Shown: positions 1 to 11,403 of the stretch, piece by piece
Layout of the letters: each line of letters begins with the position of its first letter
Position numbering within the stretch: the stretch's first letter is position 1
Source of the DNA: Elysia crispata
Lineage: Eukaryota; Mollusca; Gastropoda; Plakobranchidae
Direction: 5' to 3'
DNA length: 64,000 bases
NCBI GenBank assembly: GCA_033675545.1
Contig: JAWDGP010007175.1
Coordinates: 1-64,000 of the forward strand
The notes under the pieces: generated by a model
Seen by the model: the letters and a program-made list of their open reading frames with translations, nothing else
Told to the model about the DNA's origin: nothing
Database searches by the model: none
Translations under genes and position numbers: made by a program

Positions 1-838
1 GCTCAAAACAGATAGAGTGACAGAAGCACTGAAAATGACAAGGGACAGAGTTGCAGGGAAGGTCATGATCACCTTATCTAAAGAGCAATCAGATTGATAG
101 CAGCAAACACTGTCTCAAGTTGCATGTGCTCAAGTTGCAGTTCAGATAGTTTTCTCAAATATACCCAACTGTCATAAAGGTTGGCCCTGCTAGGATCAGG
201 GAACCAAAACAAACAATTATTTTTTTTTTTTTTGAAAAAGGTTAGAATTTTAACAAACTTATAGTTCAGAACATAATTTTGCATGTAACATGAACTCTGG
301 ATATTTTGACATAATCAGTAGCATGCTTGGCACAGCTGACAAACATTAACACCATTCACATACAAAAATATTACATAAAGTTAGTATTCAAACAAATTGA
401 ATAAACATATGATATACAAGAGAGACAAAAGGTCCAGTTTAGGCTAAACTTTATTTTGTAACCAAGTGAATTCATAAATGTAATACATGAATTTTGAAGG
501 TAATGCTAAAGCTGTGTTTTTTGATAAAGCAAATTATTCATTGCAACAACTTGCACAATTATGTTAAACTATATTCAGTTCAAAATAAAATAGACAAAAA
601 AAGGAAAATGATAAAAAATAATTTATGCAAATCAGAAAATTTCATTAACAAATTTCAGGTAAAAGAAAAGACAAGCAATGATGTATATTTTTTACTTCTT
701 AAATTTTACTGCTTGATAACTTATGACACAAGAAAAAGATAACCTTGAGACATTGAACAGAACTACAAAAAATGAGAAAACAAAAAGGATAAAAAAAAAA
801 TTCACAAATCAATCTTGTAGTTGTAGATCCTGGTAAGA
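1..838 (-). other. 3' flank and probable 3' UTR of the small heat shock protein gene
   Basis: AT-rich DNA with no supported coding region. The short open frames here have no family resemblance. The part just left of the stop codon is probably the 3' UTR of the minus-strand sHSP gene, ending near a minus-strand AATAAA at 450-455. Left of about 430 I see nothing recognisable. Confidence 0.5.
450..455 (-). terminator. Candidate poly(A) signal of the sHSP gene
   Basis: AATAAA on the minus strand, about 385 bases past the sHSP stop codon. It is the best-placed canonical hexamer for this gene, but AT-rich DNA makes chance hexamers common. Confidence 0.4.
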
Positions 839-961
839 TTACTGCTTAATTTCAACTGGGATGTTGACCTCTTTTGATGCCTCCACAGCAGTTTTTGACA
901 GCTTAATTGACAGAGTGCCGTTGGCATTCATTGTTGAAGAGGCTGACTTCAAATCCACATC
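839..961 (-). CDS. sHSP exon 3 (end of the domain and C-terminal tail)
   Basis: Acceptor CTCCAG, then DVDLKSASSTMNANGTLSIK and a tail containing IPVEIKQ, stop TAA at 839-841. The S-S-x-x-x-x-G-T-L-S-I stretch is the last beta strand of the alpha-crystallin domain. Confidence 0.92.
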   Translation of the reverse strand, partial: DVDLKSASSTMNANGTLSIKLSKTAVEASKEVNIPVEIKQ

Positions 962-3900
962 CTGGAGAAAATTTGGAGATAATAAATTAGTCTCTAATGA
1001 GATTTCTGCTCAATGTAATTAATCTTAAAAAAAAAAAAAATTCCATAAGCTGTAGAGGATTTGAATTTGGAAGAAATCAGTTCTTGTTGCAAAAGCATTT
1101 CGTTCAGTTCAACCTGTTGTTTCAGTCTAAATGTTCTACTAAGTCATTGATTTAAATGATTTTATGCTCTACAATAGCAAATGGCTAGAAAAAAATTCGT
1201 GGTTGGGGGGAGGGGGTTCATGATTTAAACCAATGCATTCCACAGCTTCAATCACTAATTTTTTTTTATTTTTTTTTTGCTCAAGCTTTAGCAAAGATTA
1301 TGAATCAAATATGGAAAAGAGATGTCGGGGTGTAAGAGGGAGAAGAGAAGAGAAGTGACAACTATAATAATGGAATGGTATAAGTCTATCCTGTTTGTTT
1401 CATGGCATCCAGCCATTAACTACAAAATAATATAATGGTATAAGTTTATCCTGTTTGTTTCATGGCATCCAGCCATTAACTACAAAATAATATAATGGTA
1501 TAAGTTTATCTTGTTTGTTTCATGGCATCCAGCCATTAACTACAAAATAATATAATGGTATAAGTTTATCTTGTTTGTTTCATGGCATCCAGCCATTAAC
1601 TACAAAATAATATAATGGTATAAGTCTATCCTGTTTGTTTCATGGCATCCAGCCATTAACTACAAAATAATATAATGGTATAAGTTTATCCTGTTTGTTT
1701 CATGGCATCCAGCCATTAACTACAAAATAATATAAAGGTATAAGTCTATCCTGTTTGTTTCATGGCATCCTGCAATTAACTACAAAATAATATAATGGTA
1801 TAAGTTTATCTTGTTTGTTTCATGGCATCCAGCCATTAACTACAAAATAATATAATGGTATGAGTTTATCTTGTTTGTTTCATGGCATCCAGCCATTAAC
1901 TACAAAATAATATAAAGGTATAAGTCTATCCTGTTTGTTTCATGGCATCCTGCAATTAACTACAAAATAATATAATGGTATAAGTTTATCTTGTTTGTTT
2001 CATGGCATCCAGCAATTAAACTTAGAAAGATGAGGAGAAATGGAAAAGTTTAATATTTTACATGTTTATATATATGTGTGTGTGTGTGTGTGTAGGCCTC
2101 TTTAAAAAAAAAAAAAAAAGCACTTGGATCTTACAGATTTAAATATTGTTTACTTCTTTTTTCAACTGTCGCAAAATAGGCGGATTTCAAAACTTTGAAG
2201 CAACTTTTCTCTTCTTCAGACTAAAAATTACCTAGAGTTGGTGCTTCATGAACTCGATCAATTCATGAAATATTAGATACTGGTATCCTGTACATTGATC
2301 TTTGATTATTTCTCGAATTATAAATATTCAAGTACATGTACATGTATTATATAAATTCAAAAACTGCCTCCTGGTGTTATGGTTTGAATATTTGCTGAGT
2401 GCCAAAACAAATATTCTTTACAAATATAAACCTCTTTATTATAAAGAATGCAGAACATAATTTATTTCAATTCAATGGATATCACTGTCTTGATCTATAT
2501 GTTATGATCATTTCCAAAAAAGTTAGAGGAAATGTATCTGCAGTTTTTCCCCTCCCTGATAAATCAAATTTTATACATTTCTAAAGCTAAGGCAATACCA
2601 GCAGTCATCAAATATATGCATTGAAAATAGGTTTAAGTTATTCCTACTAAATAAGATTGTGTTAAAAGATAACAGGGAGCTAAACTTTTCCATTCTTGTG
2701 CTGAGATAATTAAAAGTTAAAAGGTTTTTAAAAATTTGCTTTTGGCTATCTTATTCAGTTGAAAACAAAAAAAGTTGTCAAGATTGCACATGAAACTGGT
2801 CCTGGCATTCCGAACAAGATGCTCATTTTGCTTGTATTGTAGATTTTATCTTCAAGGTGAATTTGCCATTCTCATCGAGTGAGCTTATAAGGTCTGTTAC
2901 CCTAGTACAAAAGATCTAAATTCTGTGCCCCCATTTCCCCATTTCATCTTTTTAGAACTCAGGGCCTACCTTTGTGAATAATTCAGGGCCTACAATTTTA
3001 AAAATATATTAGTACATATGAAACAAACGATAATAGATTACCTTTCAATTTTAGTGAGGCCTTGAATATAGAAATTGCAGATTCAAACAGATGCAGAAAA
3101 AAACTTCTTTGCTTCTTTCTGATTTTAAAGTTTAACATCTCATATTTTCAAAACACTTATCCTTTATGATCTCGCTAAACAAGACCAAACAGCAAGTTTG
3201 GGACTGTCTTTAACCCATAATAAAGATAAATCCTTGAAAAATTATATGTCGGAACTAATAATAAAATTGTTCCTATTTGAATTGGGTCATTTGTAGGGTC
3301 TAAGGTTCAGTCTGACTTGCGGCACAGTCTGAGGAAAAAGGACCATCTTAATTGTTTTTACAGTCTTCAGTTTCCGAAAGAAAACTCAATTTTTTGCTAT
3401 ACATTCATTTACAGAGACTTGACTGACTGAGTTTAGCTATGAATCATAATTTTTTTTTATCTTGGCTGGTGCCACATGCATCAGTCAAATTAAAGGACGA
3501 GCAGAGCTTGTTAGTTTAACAAAATTCATGCAGCTGGGGTTAATCTTCACCAGAATGGGAGGAGTGCAGGTGATTTTCGGCCACTTGGTCAAAATTAATA
3601 CAATTATAATACCAGGAAAATCGAAAGGTATTATAAATTACACTAGTTTAATGAACAGTAATGTAAAGATGATAAAAAAATTTATACAAACACAGATGTT
3701 CGCATATGCATAGAATTGATCCAATAATTTAAACCCACCTTTGGCAGCTTGTATGTGCGAGTCATCTCTCTTGTAACAAAACCATGGTTGTCTTGTCTCT
3801 CCTCATGCTTGGCATGAACAGTAACCTTGTGGCTATCCATGTTGATTTTAATCTCCTCCGGTTTATAGTGGCTCAGGTCAAGGCGAATACGAAATTCTTT

Positions 3901-5563
3901 GTCTGCATTCTCAACCTGATTTATATTAGAATGAAAAATGTTAATGTCCACTTAAAAGGCACAAAGTATGATTTGTGTTCATATAACTATTAAAAGTGAA
4001 TGCAGTTTTGGAATTTCTTTTAGAATGTCCGTCCTAAGGAGTTAAATACTTTTTTTTTTCCACAGCCTGTACCAGTTTAGAATAGGAAATCTAAAGAAAT
4101 GATAAAACTCGATGTTTCTTTTAATGATAACATGGAGGGTTGTCCAGTGCTCTGCAGCACACCAGTTTCCCAAAAATACAAATTTATGTTCAGGAATAAA
4201 TTGGAGATAAACCAAAGTGGTAATCTGACATTACCATCAGATTCATTTTAGGCAGACTTTTATGTTTTAGTTAAAGAAACTTTGCTGAAGTTGAAAAAAA
4301 AAACAAAACTTGAATTTAAATGCACCCTGATTGTGTGTTCCAAGGGCAATTTTTAATACAAAAAAAAAAAGCCTATTTTTTAAACCGGTTTGAGTACATT
4401 TTGAAACAATTTATGCATCTGTACAAAGAAAAAAAAACTGATTGCAGAAAAAAATTCAAAAGCAGTGATTCCTTAAGATGAATGTACAATAATGCTTAGA
4501 TCATGTAAACTCCGGAAATGGGACTCCCGATTGGGGACTTTGGTTTAGTATATTAAGATGATATAGGATATAATAATGCCATAATTTTAGAGGAAAGAAA
4601 AATGATCATAACTAACTTTCTTACAGAGTGAGATTTTCTTTCTTCTTTAATACTCATACAAAAAAAAAAAAAAACCAATCTTTTTCTATGGCCCAATTAA
4701 AAAAAACCTATGGTATGATAGAGGTACCGTATATCCATTCGAAAGTCCTGGGGAAGACCTACTGTTGAGGTACATTGCAAAGTTTACAAGAAGCACAGCA
4801 TTGAATCTGATAGGGTTTCTAAAGGAATTTAAGCATTTCCAGCTTTTCTTCATCTTTATCAGATTCATTATTTTAATCATTTCGTTTAAGGTAGGAGTCA
4901 ATTCTAAGCTATGAAAAGGAGGCAATACAGTCTAGTGCATGGTGTAGAATCATCTCAAAAGCCTTATGTGGTGGGTAGGACTTGGAGTAAGAACAGGCAA
5001 TTTCAATTCTTGTCAAAAAGTAAAAACGAAAACTATGATCCATTTCCAATGAAATTGATTTGTAAAAATTCTCATGGAAAAAAATAAGTAAATCTAGATC
5101 TATCTAAGTCGAATTGTTATGGTGAAGTATCTTATCAATAAAATCAGATCAATGGCAACATATCCTACATCATATATACCATAAAACTTTTGTTCTCTGA
5201 TTTGTGTTCATTTCTAATGATAGATACACAGAAATTCAGGTAAATCGAGGTATACACATACTACAAAGCATACATGAATCACATGTCCTTATTGTGTACA
5301 TCTCTAAAAATTATATGACTAAAAACAAAATAAAAAAAGATTTCCTCTTCTTACATGGCATATGTGAAAGAATGCAATTATAGATTAAAACAATTACTCA
5401 CTTGTGAGCCACCGATTCGTCCACCAATATGACCTATGGTGCCATCTCCGAACTGTACAGGCAGTAGATTTCTTTGGTGGTATCTGCTGTAAGGGTCTTC
5501 TATGTCGTCAAAAAGGTTGAAAAGGCCAAAGTCATTGGAGATTCTGGGTGTAATAGCAAACAT
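839..5563 (-). CDS. Small heat shock protein (alpha-crystallin family), three exons, 153 aa
   Basis: An ATP-independent holdase chaperone that binds unfolding proteins in the cytoplasm. Exons in transcript order are 5402-5563, 3739-3915 and 839-961, giving 54+59+40 codons, all introns phase 0. The N-terminal arm (1-54) starts MFAITPRISNDFG. The alpha-crystallin domain covers about 55-143, with FRIRLDLSHYKPEEIKIN, KVTVHAKHEE and HGFVTREMTRTYKLP, the typical beta strands of the family. The tail contains IPV, the I-x-I/V motif that docks into a neighbouring subunit. Donor and acceptor sites are GTGAGT/CAG and GTGGGT/CAG. The start is the only ATG fitting the family N-terminus and lies about 140 bases below a TATA box. 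Heat shock elements upstream predict heat induction. No disabling change is seen. The first intron (3916-5401) is featureless AT-rich DNA; the second (962-3738) holds a 60-bp array. The paralogue group cannot be settled by eye. Confidence 0.93.
1373..2022. repeat. 60-bp tandem array in sHSP intron 2, about 10.7 copies
   Basis: The unit begins TAAGTCTATCCTGTTTGTTT and repeats with a period of exactly 60 bases. Copies differ at a few fixed sites: C/T at unit position 6, C/T at position 11, AGCC against TGCA, and AATGG against AAAGG. The last six units form two near-identical 180-base blocks (1681-1860 and 1861-2040), so the array has begun a higher-order pattern. It has no spacers and no coding content. 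Confidence 0.95.
3739..3915 (-). CDS. sHSP exon 2 (core of the alpha-crystallin domain)
   Basis: Follows CAG at its 5' side and ends CCA AAG before GTGGGT; 59 codons. It encodes VENADKEFRIRLDLSHYKPE and then the conserved HGFVTREMTRTYKLPK block. Confidence 0.92.
5402..5563 (-). CDS. sHSP exon 1 (N-terminal arm)
   Basis: ATG at 5561-5563; 54 codons; ends GGC TCA CAA before GTGAGT. It encodes the variable N-terminal arm with aromatic and acidic residues (FGLFNLFDDIEDPY) and a Gly-rich end, as expected before the alpha-crystallin domain. Confidence 0.9.
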
Positions 5564-5704
5564 GGTGCACCGGTCAATCGAGAACTAACACCTGCACTTG
5601 GCTCAAAATTGAAGTGTTTCAAGCAAGTTGCCTTCGTTGATTGCTGATACTGATTTTGCAATGCTATCAGATTCGGGATATTGACAATTTGCTTCATATT
5701 CCCG

Positions 5705-5873
5705 CTTTTATAGCCTCGAATGAGCTTTGATTTCATTGAGAGAACTCAAACGTTTATCTCGAAAAATCTAGAAAGCTCCGTGCTTGTCTGCTTGAATTCA
5801 GTGGTGAGTTCTAGACCTAGGTCAAGGCTAGATGGTTTGTTGACAAACAATGAAGTAGAGGTCTAGAATGTTC
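5705..5873 (-). promoter_or_regulatory. sHSP promoter: TATA box and heat shock elements
   Basis: On the minus strand TATAAAAG lies at 5705-5712, putting the start of transcription near 5680 and giving a 5' UTR of about 115 bases. Upstream, units spaced by five bases match the HSF1 consensus. At 5761-5778 they read GAA, ATC, GAA, CTC, that is two perfect and two near units. At 5861-5873 they read GTC, GAA, TTC. A further TTC-two-bases-GAC pair lies at 5809-5816. Seen: the motifs and spacing. Inferred: HSF1 binding and heat induction. Confidence 0.75.
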
Positions 5874-6191
5874 CTATTTTTTCGGCATAAAATTGTAAGC
5901 GATATTACTATTCGATCTAAGTTAGTCGAAGTCAAATATCATAACAGGGCTAAAAAAAATAGTAGTTATTCCGAATTGAAGAAGATGTGTGAAAATTCTC
6001 AGGCCATTTCAAATCAATACGTCATCTAAAATTGTTAATATATTTCTAGGAAGCACGAACTCACTGAAAAGTTCATTCATCACAGAGCTAATGGCAAAAG
6101 GTAAATAATTTCTTAGTGGTATCGATAATATTTTACTACTTCGATATATGAGCACTATCGGGGTTTAATTGAGGGCGTGTGTATATGTGTG

Positions 6192-6196
<5 letters not shown>

Positions 6197-6260
<64 letters not shown>
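6197..6260. repeat. (AG)n microsatellite
   Basis: About 32 uninterrupted AG units upstream of the sHSP promoter. Confidence 0.97.
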
Positions 6261-6265
<5 letters not shown>

Positions 6266-8087
6266 GCACGCCGTCATTAACCTGTGATGTGTGTTATCAG
6301 AAATAAAAGTGCCTTAAGTGGAAACGTGTAGCCTACTGCTGCGGATGTTTGGAAAGTCTAAACATTTTGTAATGCCCATTGGCAAAGCGAGAATGATGCT
6401 AAAAGAAGAATGTACATTTAAAAAGAATGTACATGTAATAATATGATATAAACAAAAAATTACTCGTCGTTTTTTCGTCCGTTTCTTTTTTTTTTGCACT
6501 TATAAATGAACTCTGGCAAATTTTGCGAATTTTTCTTTTTAAAAAAATCTATGCTGTCAAATGTTTAAAACTAGGAACGAATTATGAGAAGACATCTCTG
6601 TTTCTGAAACCTCGGCAAACTAACGGGGTGTAATAAAGAAGTTTTTGCATGAACGACGAACTTGATTCCGTATTCTGAAAAAAAAAGATTAAATCTATTT
6701 TTATTGCAAAGTCTAGTGGGAATGGGGTTGTTCCGGGGATGTAAAGGACATTATGCTTATGACTGTTATGCATAAAAACAACAACAACAACAAAATAAAA
6801 TAATTATGTGTCAGTTTAGTTTGAAAAAGAAAAAAAAAGTTCAGTACCAAAAAGAAAAATAATAAATATAATAATAAAAGCTTTAGGTAACAATAGTTTC
6901 ATTCTTTCTTTCTCAGGCCATTTCGAAGTTTTATTTATCTGCTACTGGCTAAAAAATGAAACGAAATAGCTGATTGTTCCAAAGGATTATTTTCAAATAG
7001 GTAAAGGCATTGAAGAATTTTAAAAAAATCTTTACAAGCCTTTCGTAAATACATTTATTGAATTTATGTAATTTGTTTCAATTTGGATTTGTTTTTAATA
7101 ATCTCCCGCTACGCCGTTTTCGCGATTCATAAATATATATATACATGTTTATATTTTGGTGTAGTTTCGTACAAATTCGACACATATAGTGATGACATAA
7201 CTGTGTGCTTAAATGAACGTATAATATTTTTTTTTTCAAAACCAACAAAGAACAAAACAAAGAAATAAAAAAAAAGAAGAAGAAGAAGGAAAATCCCCCT
7301 AAAACAAAACAAAACAAAACACTTTGAAGTCATGAGAAACTTAATTGAACAAAACAAATGATTGAACCATTCTTCTTAAAATTTGAACGTTGCTTAACAA
7401 AGAATACTGCAAAAAATAGAACTGTACATTCATTAAATAAAAAATGAAAAAAAAAAAAAGCATTGGCACATAATGAATTTAACAATAATTTGAAACTTGA
7501 GCAATTTGTTAGATAGTTCAAGTATTCAAACACATTTATTTTCTGGTGGGGATAAATGACTTTATAATGTTTTGACAACCAAACATTTGTTCCTGAGATC
7601 TTAAAATGAAAAACCAGGTGATTTAATAAGGAATAGCATACAAACAAGTGCATTTATCTATTGCATACTTTATAGGGATGAGCCATATATCTTTGCACAA
7701 TGGTATTTCTGGACCAATGCTTTTAAATAATAGAAATGTTTCAAAGTAAGATAAATATTGTGAGAAGGTAAAACATCAGTACATGTAAAACTTTTTACCC
7801 TCTCCTACTTATATCCTCATTATTTTTCTTCACACACTCTACGTAACTGAAAAGGGTCTATAATCTTGTTTTAATGAGAAGCAGAAGTATCCTTATGCGT
7901 TTTCATTTTTAATGGTAATCTGCTTAGAAAGCGTGTCACTATTTTAGTATTTTTCAATCGGAACGTTTGGAATTCACGTTTAACTGATGTAGGCTATAAA
8001 GTAGCCTACTTTTGTTTGTATATTGATTTTTGCATACCAAACTAAAGAACCCTTCAGGCGGCGCTGAACTGGAACAAAATGTCATCT

Positions 8088-8155
8088 ATGGAGCTCGAAC
8101 CCGCAAAGAGTATACCTACGAAATTTAGAGTGAACGCTTTAACTACACAGGCACC
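8088..8155 (-). other. tRNA-like block, possible SINE head or tRNA remnant
   Basis: On the minus strand a block starting GGTGCCTGTGTAGTTAAAGC ends in GCGGGTTCGAGCTCC. The last part matches the RNA polymerase III box B (GGTTCGANNC); the first resembles a D-arm/box A. The spacing is about that of a tRNA, but I could not draw a clean cloverleaf or assign an anticodon. A decayed tRNA-derived SINE is the likeliest reading. Confidence 0.35.
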
Positions 8156-8420
8156 GATCAATTTCTGTAGATTATATTAGTTGAACGGTGTAAATTTCTC
8201 TTAGATATCGATAGATGTTTCGGGCTATCGCGACTTGATCAATACTGTTTTTTATTCTAGAAGAGTGCCTCAAAATTTTGGAAGGCCAAATTTCTGTAAG
8301 TCTCTAAAGCATTTCAGTTTCTAGTAGGATGAAATAATTGAGTTTACTTTAAAATATTAACATCGAATAAAAACTGTAACATGACTCAGATTTTACACCA
8401 ATTGTTTATTCAAGGGGCCA

Positions 8421-8654
8421 GATTCTTCGAGAAAAATATGGCCCGAATTCATATTTTTAGAAATAGGTCAACAAGAAAATCTTTGACTAATCAGCACGTC
8501 AAGAGTAAAAATAGAACGTAAACAAGGCAATCGGGAATGTACCATGCTGTTCTTCAAGCACTGGTGGCAACCAACACAACTACTCCTAAACGCTTCGATA
8601 TCTTTCTCATATTTGGAACAGATCTATATAAACCCTTGCCACACAATACTTATT
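8421..8654 (+). promoter_or_regulatory. hsp70: hsp70 promoter: TATA box and heat shock elements
   Basis: TATATAAA lies at 8625-8632. A heat shock element at 8421-8433 has units GAT, TTC and GAA at five-base spacing. Weaker TTC/GAA runs lie at about 8535-8555 and 8590-8620. The region faces right, away from the sHSP promoter. Since the downstream coding exon is broken, any transcript would not give a full chaperone. Confidence 0.6.
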
Positions 8655-8865
8655 CAGATACAGATCAACTTTCAAGACCACAGTGAAAAAGTGTTTTGAA
8701 GAGACACTTTCTCTTTTAAAGCTACAAATATTTTTAAATCAATTTCCCCATAAAGACAGTCGCTGTGAAATAGACCTACTGCCCAACTCCAGAGTTTTCT
8801 ACGACTCGCAATCTCTGTGACAGAATCTCACTACCTTTCAACAAAAGAAAATCCTCTTAATCAAG
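8655..8865 (+). other. hsp70: Probable noncoding first exon of the hsp70 locus
   Basis: Begins about 25 bases below the TATA box and ends AATCAAG before GTAAGT at 8866. It lacks a long open frame. The matching acceptor would be TTTCCAG at 11403, directly before an ATG. A 5' UTR intron ending just ahead of the start codon is known for some animal hsp70/hsc70 genes. The exon is inferred from signals only. Confidence 0.5.
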
Positions 8866-9018
8866 GTAAGTTGGCAAATTTAATTTTTCTATATATGTAT
8901 GTGATTATATGACATATACCTGATCACTGTGTACTTAATAATGCTTTATCAGATATATGACATGTTAAATAGCGTACAATATCGAAGTAAACGCGTAGAC
9001 TGCTCTATGATGACAGCA

Positions 9019-9020
<2 letters not shown>

Positions 9021-9070
<50 letters not shown>
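9021..9070. repeat. (TA)n microsatellite
   Basis: Uninterrupted TA run in the proposed hsp70 5' UTR intron. Confidence 0.95.
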
Positions 9071-9074
<4 letters not shown>

Positions 9075-9413
9075 TTATAGACCCTCTCTAAAAATAGCAA
9101 TGGTTTTATATAACATGCTGAATATTACTTAAATACATAAATGAAATTCAGCCGCTGGAGCAAAAGGCTGCTCATTCTGTATGGAAAAGAGATATCAATT
9201 TAAAGAATTCAGTCCTACCGAGAAATCTAGATTTTCGATTGCTAACTATCGGTATTGGAATAATCATAATCATCTTCTCTTGTGTGGATAAGGGATATTG
9301 CAATTATGTGTGAATTATGAATAGTGAAGTTCAATGATCCAGGACCAATATGCTTTTCCAAATCGTACAGTCGGTGTTTAAACTTTTTCTTCACAATATC
9401 TTTTAGTGCCGTA

Positions 9414-9416
<3 letters not shown>

Positions 9417-9499
<83 letters not shown>
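9417..9499. repeat. Compound (TA)n(GATA)n microsatellite
   Basis: A TA run passes directly into about ten GATA units, then imperfect GATA-like DNA to about 9525. Confidence 0.95.
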
Positions 9500-10001
9500 A
9501 AAATAGAAAGATAGATAGATATAGAAGATCTTACCTTAAATTCTCTTCATACGACACAGTTGAGCACTCTTGTCAATTATTTCAACTTATCTTCAAACTA
9601 TATATATACTATATATATTTTTGGACTTTCAAATTTCTGAGGCAAAAGGCTTCTGCACCACAAAACCAAATGACTTCAAATTTTGTAGGATACCTAATCT
9701 ATAGTGGTAAGATGCACATCTATAAAATGAACTGTGAAGTCTCTGTAGTTTTTTTGTTTGACATTTCATTGTTTCCTCATTTGAAAACCCCTTTATCGGC
9801 CCACAAACGCCATAGTCAAACTTTTTAAAGCCAAACGGAAGTCTACTATGCAGGGCATACTGAACGGCGATTCACACACTTTTCGATGTCTCAATCTGTA
9901 CGATTTGTGGCCAAAACACAGCTGATGGGCAGACCCTTCCGAACGATTGATGCTGTTCAAAATTAGCAAAGAATCTAGAACTAGGTAGATCTAAATCAAG
10001 A

Positions 10002-10715
10002 ATGCCACGTAAAAGACAAGGGGGTTCTTTAATAGGAAGGTTAACTCCTAGCCAAAAATACCACAGAAAGAGACACAGATCTAGATCGTCATCAAGTGAG
10101 AATGACAAGTCAGAGTCAGAGAATGCTAGATCTACTCGAGTTTCTAATTTTACAACCAGAACAGAATCTAGATCTAGGCCTGCAGTCACACCCAATTCTG
10201 TAAATTCAATGGTGGATGAGGAACAATCTGTCAAGTTTCCTGCTGAATTTTTAAACTCCATTGAGGTCTCAGGACTCCCACAACATATTCTGTCATCGAA
10301 AGTTGGAATGCCGGTGATGCTGCTTAGATCTATAAAGCCCCCAGAACTGATGAATGGAACAAGATGCATCATACGTTCTTGCGACAGAAATACAGTAGAA
10401 GTGGAAATAGCTGTCAGGGCACACAAAGGTGAGATTCATTTGGTGCCTAGGATACCGCTCCAGCTATCAGACACAACATTCCCATTCAAATTCCAAAGAA
10501 GGCAATTGCCTTTAGAGGGGTGTTTTGCCATGACCACCAATAAGGCACAGGGACAAACTTTGCATTCCATCGGACTAGATCTACAACTGCCAGTCTTCTC
10601 CCATGGGATGCTTTATGTTGCGCTGTCCAGAAGCGGAAAGCGAGACAACATTGCTTACCTGTGCTCACCGCAGTCATCGATAACAAGAAATGTGGTCTAC
10701 AAAGAAGTGTTATAA
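10002..10715 (+). CDS. Helitron Rep/helicase fragment: N-terminal leader joined to helicase C-terminus, 237 aa
   Basis: Residues from about 75 on match the end of Helitron helicases: PAEFLNSIEVSGLPQHIL, KVGMPVMLLRSI, NGTRCII, then motif V TNKAQGQT, motif VI YVALSR, and the terminal NVVYKEVL. The start MPRKRQGG with a basic, Ser-rich stretch (1-60) resembles the N-terminal leader of Helitron Rep proteins. The HUH nuclease and the Walker A and B helicase motifs are absent. The simplest reading is an internal deletion joining the two ends of one long frame. It has no plausible enzyme activity, though the frame is open throughout. Confidence 0.8.
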   Translation: MPRKRQGGSLIGRLTPSQKYHRKRHRSRSSSSENDKSESENARSTRVSNFTTRTESRSRPAVTPNSVNSMVDEEQSVKFPAEFLNSIEVSGLPQHILSSKVGMPVMLLRSIKPPELMNGTRCIIRSCDRNTVEVEIAVRAHKGEIHLVPRIPLQLSDTTFPFKFQRRQLPLEGCFAMTTNKAQGQTLHSIGLDLQLPVFSHGMLYVALSRSGKRDNIAYLCSPQSSITRNVVYKEVL

Positions 10716-10798
10716 ACAGGTCAGAGCAAAGTTTTTTCGTTTGGTGATAACTAATATCTATCTCCACAGGTTATTTTTCCTCCGGTGATGACTAAAAT

Positions 10799-10949
<151 letters not shown>

Positions 10950-10952
10950 ACT

Positions 10953-10978
10953 CCGTTCATCGAACGGGTAACCAACTA

Positions 10979-10979
<1 letters not shown>
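10953..10979 (+). mobile_element. Helitron 3' terminus: hairpin plus CTAG
   Basis: Six-base perfect stem with a three-base loop, spacer of eight, and CTAG end followed by T. This subterminal palindrome acts as the termination signal in rolling-circle transposition of Helitrons. Confidence 0.85.

Positions 10980-10980
<1 letters not shown>

Positions 10981-11050
<70 letters not shown>
10981..11050. repeat. (TA)n microsatellite abutting the Helitron end
   Basis: Begins directly at the Helitron 3' end. Helitrons insert into AT dinucleotides, so a TA run is a natural target. Confidence 0.93.
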
Positions 11051-11053
<3 letters not shown>

Positions 11054-11403
11054 TATATATTTTAATGAATTAAATTCCCCAAATTACTTTGCTCAAGAAT
11101 TCCGCTGTTTCACTTCCGAAGTGAAAATGAGAAGTGATAGCTAAAGTAAAAAAAAAAAATGTAATGGCATCAAAACATAAAATGATTATTTAAGGATTCT
11201 CACAGAAGAGGATTTAACATACAAAACAGAAAAGAAACAAATAAAAAAAAAAAAAGCAAAACTAAAAACTAATAAATACCTTCTCTATAAAAAGGACAAA
11301 TTTTTCTTATCATTCTCAAAAAAGGGGACTATTTAAATTGCATGTTGCTCATTGGTTGATTAATTGTTTTCTACATGCATTTCTTCACTTGTTCACTTTC
11401 CAG

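Larger units (their letters stand above)
5880..8420. other. Intergenic spacer between the divergent heat shock genes
   Basis: AT-rich DNA without a recognisable gene. It holds a GA microsatellite (6197-6260), several poly-A/T runs and a tRNA-like block near 8.1 kb. Short open frames here look like chance. Confidence 0.6.

Noticed and set aside
1373-2040. CRISPR-like array
   Set aside because: Direct 60-bp repeats without spacers, in the intron of an animal gene.
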